This document shows, piece after piece, positions 44,373-55,967 of a stretch of 64,000 bases of DNA. The stretch is from Opitutia bacterium ISCC 52. GTDB lineage: Bacteria > Verrucomicrobiota > Verrucomicrobiia > Opitutales > UBA2995. The stretch lies in the NCBI GenBank assembly GCA_014529675.2, contig CP076040.1, forward strand, positions 4,293,501-4,357,500, read 5' to 3'. Each line of letters begins with the position of its first letter. Within the stretch, counting starts at the first letter, position 1. A model generated the notes under the pieces. The model had not been told where the DNA came from. It did not search any database and saw nothing but the letters and a program-made list of their open reading frames with translations. Both the position numbers and the translations under genes were made by a program.

Positions 44373-44909
44373 TTAATGATTTTTCTCCCCAAATCGCTCA
44401 CGGTGAGCGGCGGCCACAGCAATGTATTTCTCAGCCCAGTAACGGAGACCTTCCTGACGTTCCTCAGCTAACGGTCGCAATTTGCCAGGCACTCCCATCA
44501 CCATAGAGCCGGGAGGCACGATCATTCCAGGTGGGACTACTGCGCCTGCGGCGACAATGGAGCGGCGCCCGATCACAGCACCATCAAGAATGGTAGAACT
44601 CATGCCGATCAGGCATTCATCCTCAATCGTACAGGCGTGAATCATGGCCCTATGCCCCACCGTTACGTAATCGCCAATGATGACAGGTAAATCATCGGCC
44701 AAGTGAATCACGCTACCATCTTGAATGTTGGATCCTTCTCCAATGATGATCTTTTCAATATCACCGCGCATGACGCATTGATAAAGCACACAGGATCTTG
44801 GTCCAATTCGAACGTCACCCATCACGTCGGCGGACGGAGCTATCCAGGCTGTAGGATCGATCTGGGGTGTTCTGGATAAGTATTTATCAAGTCGTTCTTG
44901 GTAGGTCAT
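44373..44909 (-). CDS. Gamma-class carbonic anhydrase-like hexapeptide protein
   Basis: 178 residues from ATG 44909 (a TTG at 44945 and ATG at 44921 are alternatives; MTYQERLDKYLSRTP matches the family start). Left-handed beta-helix hexapeptide repeats: IGPRSCVLYQCVMRGDIEKI, NIQDGSVIHLADD, DYVTVGHRAMIHACTIED, LIGMSSTILDGAVIG. The three His residues (SVIHLADD, VGHRAMIH) fit the trimer-interface zinc site of gamma-CA/YrdA proteins. It may hydrate CO2 or act as another acyl-transfer relative. Confidence 0.88.
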   Translation of the reverse strand: MTYQERLDKYLSRTPQIDPTAWIAPSADVMGDVRIGPRSCVLYQCVMRGDIEKIIIGEGSNIQDGSVIHLADDLPVIIGDYVTVGHRAMIHACTIEDECLIGMSSTILDGAVIGRRSIVAAGAVVPPGMIVPPGSMVMGVPGKLRPLAEERQEGLRYWAEKYIAVAAAHRERFGEKNH

Positions 44910-44996
44910 GCTACCAAACATCCACGGAAAGAGGCTTCGAATCAAGACGTTCCAACCCAGGTAAAAGATGCATGAATCCGGGCAGTCTACCCTTTA

Positions 44997-45018
44997 CATA
45001 TCAAAATATCCTGATATG
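44997..45018 (+). promoter_or_regulatory. Palindrome upstream of metH, possible regulator site
   Basis: CATATCA-AAATATCC-TGATATG, a perfect seven-base inverted repeat with an eight-base spacer, followed by another GATATG, 30 bases before the metH start. Palindromes made of ATATC/GATAT words before methionine-cycle genes recall sites of ArsR-type SAH regulators (SahR); identity is inferred from location only. I see no cobalamin or SAM riboswitch here. Confidence 0.4.
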
Positions 45019-45047
45019 ATGATATGTTATCAATTTTAAGGAATTCC

Positions 45048-48764
<3,717 letters not shown>

Positions 48765-49475
48765 CGCAGGGCTTTGAACGAAAGTGAGCAAATAGGCTAA
48801 CAAGCTTAGATTCGGTATTGTAGCGACCTACCCCGAGAGAAACAGTAGACACGGTCCAAAGACCGTGGACAACATTTAAAGGAGAAATAATGATCGGAAA
48901 CACAGATCAAGGGTGTACCCACCGTTGCTACAATTGAATGCTCTGAGAACTCTATAAAAATTGCGGCGTTACCGAAGCAGAGCTAGAAATGCTGCTCCCA
49001 AAATTTTTGAGATGCCTAGTCTAAGCTGGCAAGATACTGCCCCGATTCAATCGTTTCTTGTCGACTGAGCACTCCAGGGACCTGGAGGTACTGACCTCTT
49101 GCTTCGAGATCAATCAGTTCGGTTTTTCTTCCAGCTTCCTGGGTTAAAGCAATGTATAGATTGGCGTAGAAAGATTCATCCCAAGTAGCGACTTGCGCAT
49201 CATTACTTGGAGACATGTTTGCATTGGGCTCAGATTGGACCCAACCAATACACTCTTCCGTATCAGCAAGGAGATTCTCCAGTTGGTGAGCGCGTAAAGC
49301 TTCATTAATCCGCTCCTCCCCTGCCTTCGCACAAGGCTTCGGCGCGGTGCGACTGGAGCTTGGCGTTCCCAGCAGGAGTTCCGAGGAGCGAAGTGACGAC
49401 ATGACCGGGCACGCAGTGAACCGGAAGAAGATTAAGAGGAAGAGGTACAGAAGCGCGGTGCGCTCTTTACATAAA
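48765..49475. other. Gene-poor region between metH and nrdA
   Basis: Contains a perfect hairpin CACGGTC-CAAA-GACCGTG at 48850-48867, without a T-run. A minus frame at 49016-49402 (128 codons) includes a plausible helical C-terminus (ESFYANLYIALTQEAGRKTE) but starts with Ser/Pro-rich text that looks noncoding. If real, it is the last part of an unidentified gene. No other feature seen. Confidence 0.35.
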
Positions 49476-49502
49476 CAGGGGCGGAGTCCGCCTCCGCCCC
49501 TG
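49476..49502 (-). terminator. Hairpin after nrdA
   Basis: CAGGGGCGGAG (49476-49486) pairs with CTCCGCCCCTG (49492-49502), five-base loop. On the minus strand it is followed by TTTATG. It lies 44 bases after the nrdA stop and probably terminates the nrdB-nrdA transcript. The stem is perfectly paired and very GC rich. Confidence 0.7.
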
Positions 49503-49545
49503 AGAATATAATCAGTCTATCAGAATCAGCTTTTAACAGCAAAAG

Positions 49546-52500
49546 TTATTGGCAGGCCTCGCACTCTTCGCCGTTCATCATGGCTTCGATGCTGCAGGCT
49601 TGTTTCTCCTCCGCAGAGTATTCTTTCTTCGGTTCCTCGACCACGACACCGCGCATTTCTTTCCTCGATTTGACGGTGGCTTTCTCGATGTTGGAAGCTC
49701 CCAGTGTGCGGAGGTAGTAAGTCGTTTTTAGACCCTTCTTCCACGCGGCACGATACATGTGCGAGAGCGTTTTCAGATCAGGAGTCGCCAAGAAAAGGTT
49801 CACCGATTGCGATTGGTCGATCCACTTCTGACGGCGAGCCGCGGCTTCGATGAACCACTGGTAGTCGATCCCAAACGCAGTGGTGTACTTTTTCTTCAAG
49901 TGATCGGGAATGCCTTCGATGTCTTTGATCTCACCGTCAAAGTACTTCAGATTGTCGAGCATATCCTGGTCCCAGAGTCCTTCCTTCTTCAGGTCGCGAA
50001 CGAGGAACTGATTGAGGACGATGAAATCTCCAGACAAGTTGCTCTTCACAAAGAGGTTCTTGTAGGCCGGCTCGATGCAAGGTGAGGTTCCGGTGATGTT
50101 GGAAATCGTCGCAGTGGGGGCGATGGCCAACACGTTGGAGTTCCGCATACCTTGCTTCTTGATCTTTTCACGAAGTGAATCCCAGTCCATCTTGCTGGTG
50201 CGTGGAACGTCCACTTCCTCTCCCCGTTCTTCCTGGAGCATGTCCAAGGTATCTTGGGGCAGTAAGCCACGATCCCATTTGGATCCTTTCAAAGATGAGT
50301 AAGATCCACGTTCTTTGGCCAAATCGCTGGACGTCTCGTAAGCGTAGTAAGCGATGGCTTCCATGAACTCGTCATTAAACTCCACGGCTTCTTGCGAAGA
50401 AAAGGAGATGTCTCTCTTATAGAGCGAGTTCTGGATACCCATGACTCCCAAACCAATCGGGCGATGGCGCTGATTGGAATTACGTGCTGGGTCGGTGGGA
50501 TAGAAATTGATGTCGATTACGTTATCAAGGGCACGAACCGCAGTACGGATGGTGTTGCGCAACTTACGGTGATCGATGTTGCCGTCTTCATCCAAGTGGT
50601 TATCGAGAACAACGGATCCGAGATTACAGACCGCGGTCTCATCCTGGCCGGTATTCAGAGTGATCTCGGTGCAGAGATTGGAACTATGGATGACGCCTGT
50701 GTGGTCTTGTGGGCTACGGACGTTACAAGGATCTTTGAACGTGATCCAAGGGTGTCCGGTTTCGAAGATCATCTTGAGCATCTTCTTCCACATCTCGATG
50801 GCCTGGACCTGTTCACCCCAGATCTCACCCGCTTCCACCTTGGCTTCGTATTCGGTGTATTTTTCCTCGAAGGCTTTGCCGTAGAGGTTGTGAAGATCAG
50901 GAACTTCGTTGGAGCGGAAGAGCGTCCAATGCTCCCGCGCTTCCATGCGCTTCATAAACAAATCGGGAATCCAGTTAGCCGTATTCATATCGTGAGTACG
51001 ACGACGTTCATCTCCGGTGTTTCGGCGCAGCTCCAGGAAGTCCACCATGTCGTTATGCCAGGTTTCGAGATAGGCGCAGCCTGAGCCACGACGCTTTCCA
51101 CCTTGGTTAACGGCGACCAGTTGGTCGTTATGCAGTTTAAGGAAGGGAATGATTCCTTGGCTCTCTCCATTAGTGCCATTGATATAACCCCCCGTGCCAC
51201 GAACCGCTGTCCAACTACCGCCGAGGCCGCCCGCCCATTTGGATAAGTAGGCGTTCTCGGCTATACCGCGTTGCATGATTCCTTCGATGGAATCGTCAAC
51301 CCAGTAAAGGTAGCAGGAGGATAGTTGGGAGTGTAGAGTTCCTGAATTGAACAGCGTAGGAGTGGATGAGCAGAAACGGCGACTCTTATACAAGGTATAG
51401 AGAGATGTCGCTTTCGCTTCCTTATCTTCCTTCTCGTCAACAAAAAGACCCATCGCAACACGCATCCAGAAGATCTGGGGCGTTTCCATGCGGCGGTGCT
51501 TGGTATCGGTCTTATCTACAATGAGATAACGATCGTAAAGGGTTTGAATACCGAGGTAGTCGAAGTCGAGATCCGCAGCGGGATCCAAAGCTTCGGCCAG
51601 CTTGTCGATATCGTACTCTTTAAGACGAGGAGAAAGGCGTTTGATCTTAATTCCGTGCGCAAGATAGCGCTTGAAATAATCGGCATGGAATTTCTTTAGG
51701 GCACCGATACCGTTTTTAACGATATCCCAGCCGATGACCTCTTCGTAAATGTAGGTGCTGAGAATACGACCGGCGAACTTGGCGAAGTCGGCATCTTTTT
51801 CGATAAGAGACTTGGCATTGAGGATAATGGTCTTCTGCAGATCCGCTAAGGAAATTTCATCAAAGAGGGAACGACGCAGTTCACCTTCGATGTCTTCTTC
51901 GCTCATATCGAACTCGAGACCAATGATTGCGTAGTGAATGCGCTCTTTCAGATCCGCGCCATCCCAGAAGAATGTATTTCCATCCGGGTGCTTAACCACG
52001 ACCATGGAGTTCTGCTGAGGATCAATGGCTTCTGCTTCTGGCTCGCCTTCGATTTCACGAAGCATCGCACGTTGAGCGCGGTAAAGGATGTAGGTCTCGG
52101 CAGCTTTGAACTGACCGGCCTTCATCAATTCTTCTTGGACGAGGTCTTGCACGTCTTCGATGTGAATGAAGGTACGGCGTGAATCACGAACACGTAGTGA
52201 AACCGCTTTGGCTACGTCGATGGCAGGAGAAGAGTCTTTCTCGAGTGACAGGAATGCTTTGCGGATCGCTATCTCGACCTTGTTTTCATTCCAGGGAACG
52301 ACTTGGTTGTTCCGACGAATGACCTTACAAATAGCTGCAGGCTGCTGAACAGGAATCAGGTGAGACCGGTTGATGACCAGGCTCTTGGCCACGTCGTGGG
52401 CGTTGTGATCAACGAGCGTCTTCTCAATCTCGAGATTCAGGGTGCGTTGGGAAATGCTGTTATCTGCGCCAGGTTCCTGAGGCAGGTCGAGCAGGTGCTT

Positions 52501-52791
52501 GCCTACTTCGCGAGTGATGTTGGCGACAAATTCCTGGTTTTCCTTGGTAAAAACTTCTTGTTCTTCGCGGGAGGCCAAAAGATTGGTCAAGGCATGACCG
52601 ACCATATCGGCGATGTCAGCCAAATCGATGTCTACGGTTCCTTCCTGGGACTCGACTTTGAGGTCAGGTTGAATGAGCCGATCGTCGGTAAGGACTTCGC
52701 GCCAATTGAACTTGGACTTTTCTAGGTGGTTGTCTTTTACGATTTGCTTGAGAGCAAGGTCTTCCTTTAGAGCGGAGGTTCTGTTAAGCAT
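49546..52791 (-). CDS. nrdA: Ribonucleoside-diphosphate reductase large subunit
   Basis: 1081 residues, longer than the usual 760 of NrdA because of an N-terminal extension. A typical ATP-cone lies at about 157-250 (CKVIRRNNQVVPWNENKVEI). Before it (about 40-140) is a region with ATP-cone-like features, and a third such region is at 265-350. The catalytic domain shows LSSCYLYWVDDSIEGI, SSNLCTEITLNT (Asn-Cys-Glu radical site) and CNLGSVVLDNH; the end has ECEAC (redox Cys pair). It makes dNDPs from NDPs using radicals delivered by NrdB. Transcribed after nrdB, 28 bases apart. Confidence 0.95.
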   Translation of the reverse strand: MLNRTSALKEDLALKQIVKDNHLEKSKFNWREVLTDDRLIQPDLKVESQEGTVDIDLADIADMVGHALTNLLASREEQEVFTKENQEFVANITREVGKHLLDLPQEPGADNSISQRTLNLEIEKTLVDHNAHDVAKSLVINRSHLIPVQQPAAICKVIRRNNQVVPWNENKVEIAIRKAFLSLEKDSSPAIDVAKAVSLRVRDSRRTFIHIEDVQDLVQEELMKAGQFKAAETYILYRAQRAMLREIEGEPEAEAIDPQQNSMVVVKHPDGNTFFWDGADLKERIHYAIIGLEFDMSEEDIEGELRRSLFDEISLADLQKTIILNAKSLIEKDADFAKFAGRILSTYIYEEVIGWDIVKNGIGALKKFHADYFKRYLAHGIKIKRLSPRLKEYDIDKLAEALDPAADLDFDYLGIQTLYDRYLIVDKTDTKHRRMETPQIFWMRVAMGLFVDEKEDKEAKATSLYTLYKSRRFCSSTPTLFNSGTLHSQLSSCYLYWVDDSIEGIMQRGIAENAYLSKWAGGLGGSWTAVRGTGGYINGTNGESQGIIPFLKLHNDQLVAVNQGGKRRGSGCAYLETWHNDMVDFLELRRNTGDERRRTHDMNTANWIPDLFMKRMEAREHWTLFRSNEVPDLHNLYGKAFEEKYTEYEAKVEAGEIWGEQVQAIEMWKKMLKMIFETGHPWITFKDPCNVRSPQDHTGVIHSSNLCTEITLNTGQDETAVCNLGSVVLDNHLDEDGNIDHRKLRNTIRTAVRALDNVIDINFYPTDPARNSNQRHRPIGLGVMGIQNSLYKRDISFSSQEAVEFNDEFMEAIAYYAYETSSDLAKERGSYSSLKGSKWDRGLLPQDTLDMLQEERGEEVDVPRTSKMDWDSLREKIKKQGMRNSNVLAIAPTATISNITGTSPCIEPAYKNLFVKSNLSGDFIVLNQFLVRDLKKEGLWDQDMLDNLKYFDGEIKDIEGIPDHLKKKYTTAFGIDYQWFIEAAARRQKWIDQSQSVNLFLATPDLKTLSHMYRAAWKKGLKTTYYLRTLGASNIEKATVKSRKEMRGVVVEEPKKEYSAEEKQACSIEAMMNGEECEACQ

Positions 52792-52819
52792 GGAGATGCA
52801 GAGGTGGTAAGTTTAGCTA

Positions 52820-53905
52820 TTAGAGTTCGTCGTCATCAACCTGTTCTAGGGCTGATGCTTTTTGGTATTCGGTAACGCGGCCTTCAAAGAAGTTTTGCTC
52901 CTTTTGGATATCCATCATCTCGGCGAGCCAAGGGAATGGGTTGGTAACACCGGGATTGATCAATGGTAGTCCAACTCCTTCGAGGCGGCGGTCTGCGATA
53001 TAGTCGATATATTGAGTAAAGTCTTCAGCACTCAGTCCAAGCGCGTTCACTGGGAGGCAATCTTCGATAAATTCCTTCTCCAGGCCTACTGCTTCACGCA
53101 TGAGATCTACGCATTCATCGCGAAAGTCTTCAGTCCAAATGTCTGGGTTTTCAGAAATCAGGTCCATGAACAAATTGCGGAGCAATTCGATGTGGTTGGA
53201 CTCGTCACGCAAGGTGTAGCGGAACATTTGTCCGATACCTGGAAATTTATTCTGGCGGTAGAGCGACAGAATCATACCGAACAAGCCATAAAACTGGGTG
53301 CCTTCCATGCACTGCCCAAACACGAACATATTTTTGGCAAGGAGTTGCTTGTTTTCCATTTGGGTAAGATCGATATCACGCCGAAGACCACGAGTCGTCT
53401 TGGTAACGAACTCGTTCTTCTTAACAATGGTCGGGATGTCCTCGAACATAGCCTCGCACTCATGGGGATTAATCCCGAGTGAGCTGATCATATAGAGCAG
53501 CGAATCGGCATGGATATTTTCCTCATGCGCATGACGCCCTAGTACTAGCTTCAATTCGGGCGCAGTCACGCGTTCCCGAATGACGTGTAGGATGTTATCT
53601 CCAACGATACCTTCAGCGGCAGAAAAATAGCCCATACCCATGCGAATGATCCAACGCTCAACATCACTCAGCAAATCGGTCGATTTCCATTGTTCGATGT
53701 CCTTGTTCATCGGGATATCTTCGGGTTCCCAATGATTGGACTTCATGGTACGATACAACTCGTAGGCCCATTGATACTTCAAGGGCAGGAGATTGAAGGT
53801 CATCGTATCGCGGCCATTAATGATTTTTTTGGCCGCGTAAGCTTCTTCGGCCTTTGTTTCGTCTAAAACAAACGTTTTGTTACCAATCGTGAATGATTTG
53901 TCCAT
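52820..53905 (-). CDS. nrdB: Ribonucleotide reductase small subunit, class Ic-like (no radical Tyr)
   Basis: 361 residues, ferritin-like R2 protein. Metal ligands by alignment to E. coli R2: Glu98 (FSAAEGIVG; Asp84 in E. coli), Glu129 and His132 (EENIHADSLLY), Glu201 (CMEGTQFYG), Glu235 and His238 (RDESNHIEL). The residue four after His132, which is the radical Tyr122 in E. coli, is Leu136. Loss of this Tyr together with Glu as first ligand is the mark of class Ic enzymes with an Mn(IV)/Fe(III) cofactor (as in Chlamydia, where it is Phe). Start is ATG 53905. It precedes nrdA; the pair has NrdR boxes upstream. Confidence 0.93.
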   Translation of the reverse strand: MDKSFTIGNKTFVLDETKAEEAYAAKKIINGRDTMTFNLLPLKYQWAYELYRTMKSNHWEPEDIPMNKDIEQWKSTDLLSDVERWIIRMGMGYFSAAEGIVGDNILHVIRERVTAPELKLVLGRHAHEENIHADSLLYMISSLGINPHECEAMFEDIPTIVKKNEFVTKTTRGLRRDIDLTQMENKQLLAKNMFVFGQCMEGTQFYGLFGMILSLYRQNKFPGIGQMFRYTLRDESNHIELLRNLFMDLISENPDIWTEDFRDECVDLMREAVGLEKEFIEDCLPVNALGLSAEDFTQYIDYIADRRLEGVGLPLINPGVTNPFPWLAEMMDIQKEQNFFEGRVTEYQKASALEQVDDDEL

Positions 53906-54045
53906 TAGTAGAGATAGAATGAGCGTAAAAGCCGCGGTGAGATCAGGTTAGGAAATTAAAGAGAGCCGCAAAACCCTAAGGATAAGTTGGATTCCGCAAT
54001 AGACTGAGTCGGGTTTGGGATATTGCTAGATAAAAATCACACTTA

Positions 54046-54093
54046 ACCCAATATGTTGTGGAACAAAGTTATGCGAACCCCTATATCTTGTGT
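54046..54093 (-). promoter_or_regulatory. Tandem NrdR boxes
   Basis: ACCCAATATGTTGTGG (54046-54061) and CCCCTATATCTTGTGT (54078-54093) both fit the NrdR consensus acaCwATATaTwGtgt at its central bases (CAATATgTTG and CTATATcTTG). Start-to-start distance is 32 bases, about three helix turns, as is usual for NrdR pairs. They lie 141-188 bases before the nrdB start, where NrdR would repress nrdB-nrdA when dATP is high. The nrdR gene itself is not in the window. Confidence 0.75.
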
Positions 54094-54305
54094 CAATTGA
54101 TTTTAGTTATTCACATAGGCCATATTTTTCTAAGTCGCTGATTGTAGAGGATTTTAAAAATTCCCCACAAGAAATTCACAAGATCTTCCCAAAATTGGGC
54201 GAATAAGTGCAGCAAGTCCCTAAAGCGCTTATTTATCAATGTGATAGGTACGATTTTTTCCCTTCAAAGCTGAAACATTCCTCAACAACCGGGGATTCAT
54301 TTCAT

Positions 54306-54935
54306 ATGGAAAGCGCAGCACATCCATTATCCACTTGGCAGTCTCAGGCCAGCCACCTAGGGAGTTGGTCTGTGTCCAAACCCGTGGCCATTCCAATCGA
54401 TGAAGATATAAGGCTCATGTTTGCCGTGGCGGCTGGTGATTCCAATGCCCTGCGGGAGCTCATAGACAAGTGGAAGAAACCGCTGATCAATTTCTTCTAT
54501 CGCTCCCTTGGTTCTTATGCAGAATCCGAGGATCTGGCTCAGCAGGTTTTCATCAAACTCTACAGGGCTGCTGGCCGTTACGAAGCACGCGCCAAATTCT
54601 CGACCTTCCTCTTCCACATTGCGCGACGTGTGCTGCTGAACGAGTTTCGCCGTCGTAGCCGGAAACCTGTCGAGTACATGGACCCACAGGAATTCCACTA
54701 TGGTGAAAGTGAAGATCCCGAGGTGCAACGTCGCCTCAACGAAATCGAAGAGATCTTTCAATTGGCGATAAAGAAATTGCCGGAGAAGCACCGCAGCGCT
54801 CTGCTGCTTTACAAGCAACAACATCTCAGCTATCGGGAGATCGCAGAAATAATGAAAGCAAACGAAAACGCGGTAAAGACTTGGATCCACCGAGCCCGCA
54901 ACCAGCTGCGAAAGGAAATGGAGGCTCTGCAATGA
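54306..54935 (+). CDS. ECF-type RNA polymerase sigma factor
   Basis: 209 residues from ATG 54306 (MESAAHPL); a GTG at 54207 gives a longer frame without family support. Region 2 (FFYRSLGSYAESEDLAQQVF, IKLYRAAGRYEARAKFSTFL, FHIARRVLLNEFRRRSRKP) and region 4 (LPEKHRSALLLYKQQHLSYR, EIAEIMKANENAVKTWIHRA) are clear. A long N-terminal tail of about 40 residues precedes region 2. It forms a transcription unit with the next two genes by ATGA overlaps, so it probably drives and is restrained by its own operon. Confidence 0.9.
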   Translation: MESAAHPLSTWQSQASHLGSWSVSKPVAIPIDEDIRLMFAVAAGDSNALRELIDKWKKPLINFFYRSLGSYAESEDLAQQVFIKLYRAAGRYEARAKFSTFLFHIARRVLLNEFRRRSRKPVEYMDPQEFHYGESEDPEVQRRLNEIEEIFQLAIKKLPEKHRSALLLYKQQHLSYREIAEIMKANENAVKTWIHRARNQLRKEMEALQ

Positions 54936-55414
54936 AAGACAGGAAACGCCCCATAACCGATGAAGAGCTGGACGCTTTGCTCGCTGGAACACCGATAACA
55001 CCCGATGATACTTTCGCTGATCGCACACTGATCAAAGCCACACCGGTGAACCTCACCGAGGTGGAGGCTCTCCTCTCGGGTGATCTTGTTACTATAAGCC
55101 CAGATTTTACAGAACGCACCCTGGCGCGCATTGAGGAAAGCGGATCTGCAATGATCTTCGAATTTCCCGCCATGCGCTGGCTGGTTAGAAGCGGGTTAGC
55201 TGCCGCCGTACTTTTGATGGGGATCTTCGCCTATTCCATCTTGCAAAACCAGGCTCCTACCGTGGTTGTTCAAGAATTTGCCCAGGCCAATATAGCAGAA
55301 ATGGAGCTAGAAGAACTTTTATTTCTGGAAGAAACTCTCTCATCCGCCAAATTTCTCATTGAGCTCGAGAAAACCGTTCCGCTTAATTACTTCATTGATG
55401 AGGCTGACTCATGA
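54932..55414 (+). CDS. Single-pass membrane protein, probable anti-sigma factor
   Basis: 160 residues; ATG overlaps the sigma stop (ATGA at 54932). The N-terminal cytoplasmic part (1-80) is acidic with Thr/Asp repeats (two 'ALL.G' units: DALLAGTPIT, EALLSGDLVT). One TM helix at about 83-104 (RSGLAAAVLLMGIFAYSIL), then a Glu-rich periplasmic part. No HxxxCxxC zinc motif. Its place directly after an ECF sigma and its topology suggest an anti-sigma factor. Family not recognised from sequence. Confidence 0.65.
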   Translation: MKDRKRPITDEELDALLAGTPITPDDTFADRTLIKATPVNLTEVEALLSGDLVTISPDFTERTLARIEESGSAMIFEFPAMRWLVRSGLAAAVLLMGIFAYSILQNQAPTVVVQEFAQANIAEMELEELLFLEETLSSAKFLIELEKTVPLNYFIDEADS

Positions 55415-55848
55415 AAACCCTAGTTAAATTTTCTGCATCCAATTTCTACAGGCGACTCACGATGGTCGCTCTGGCATTCTCCCTATTGTCGGCGATGGCC
55501 TCTGTCCATGCTGAGGATACGAAAGAAAGCAAAGAAGATCTGGCGACCCTTCAGCAATTGCTGAAAATGCCAAAGGACGACTTAAAGCGTGTCCGACTAT
55601 CGCTGGAGAGTATCGAGAAGATGTCTCCCTCAGACCGGAAAAAGGCTCTTCAACGTATTCAGGATCTGAATAAAATGCCTTCCGAGCAGCGGAAGGAAAC
55701 GATTGATCGCTGGAATGAGCTGAGTCCTGAATTGAAGAAGCAGTACTTCGACTACTTAAGAAAGCTATCCGCAAGTGAACGCACCAAGTTCAAAGCACTG
55801 CCATGGGACAAACAGATCGCCCAGATAAAGAAGACCTCTAAGAAATAG
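55411..55848 (+). CDS. Secreted DUF3106-like helical protein
   Basis: 145 residues. Signal peptide 1-34 (ALAFSLLSAMASVHAED). The mature part is helical with repeats of 'LxxMPxxxRxxxLxRxxxL' type (LLKMPKDDLKRVRLSLESIE, KMSPSDRKKALQRIQDLNKM, LSPELKKQYFDYLRKLSASE), as in DUF3106. Start overlaps the anti-sigma stop (ATGA). DUF3106 proteins often accompany ECF sigma operons and may sense envelope state. Ends before a strong terminator. Confidence 0.8.
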   Translation: MKTLVKFSASNFYRRLTMVALAFSLLSAMASVHAEDTKESKEDLATLQQLLKMPKDDLKRVRLSLESIEKMSPSDRKKALQRIQDLNKMPSEQRKETIDRWNELSPELKKQYFDYLRKLSASERTKFKALPWDKQIAQIKKTSKK

Positions 55849-55869
55849 AGACCCCATCCATTTCACACG

Positions 55870-55907
55870 AAGGCCGAAATTAGGGAATGCCTATTTCGGC
55901 CTTTTTC
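55870..55907 (+). terminator. Intrinsic terminator of the sigma operon
   Basis: AAGGCCGAAAT (55870-55880) pairs with ATTTCGGCCTT (55893-55903), loop of 12 bases, and the T-rich run continues as TTTCTTTTT. It lies 22 bases after the DUF3106-like stop, a textbook intrinsic terminator. Confidence 0.92.
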
Positions 55908-55967
55908 TTTTTGGTGAAAGGATCTAGGCTTTTTCTCACACTCTTATAAATAACTCCTCTTCAAATT

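Noticed and set aside
44941..45047. Cobalamin or SAM riboswitch before metH
   Set aside because: The gap of about 100 bases is too short and lacks the B12-box or SAM-box cores; only a palindrome is present.
48850..48867. Perfect CACGGTC hairpin as metH terminator
   Set aside because: It is 86 bases after the stop and no T-run follows; it may be another repeat-type palindrome.
49016..49402. A 128-codon minus ORF between metH and nrdA
   Set aside because: The first third is Ser/Pro-rich noncoding-like sequence; the last 80 residues might be a remnant but match nothing I know, so it was not called a gene.
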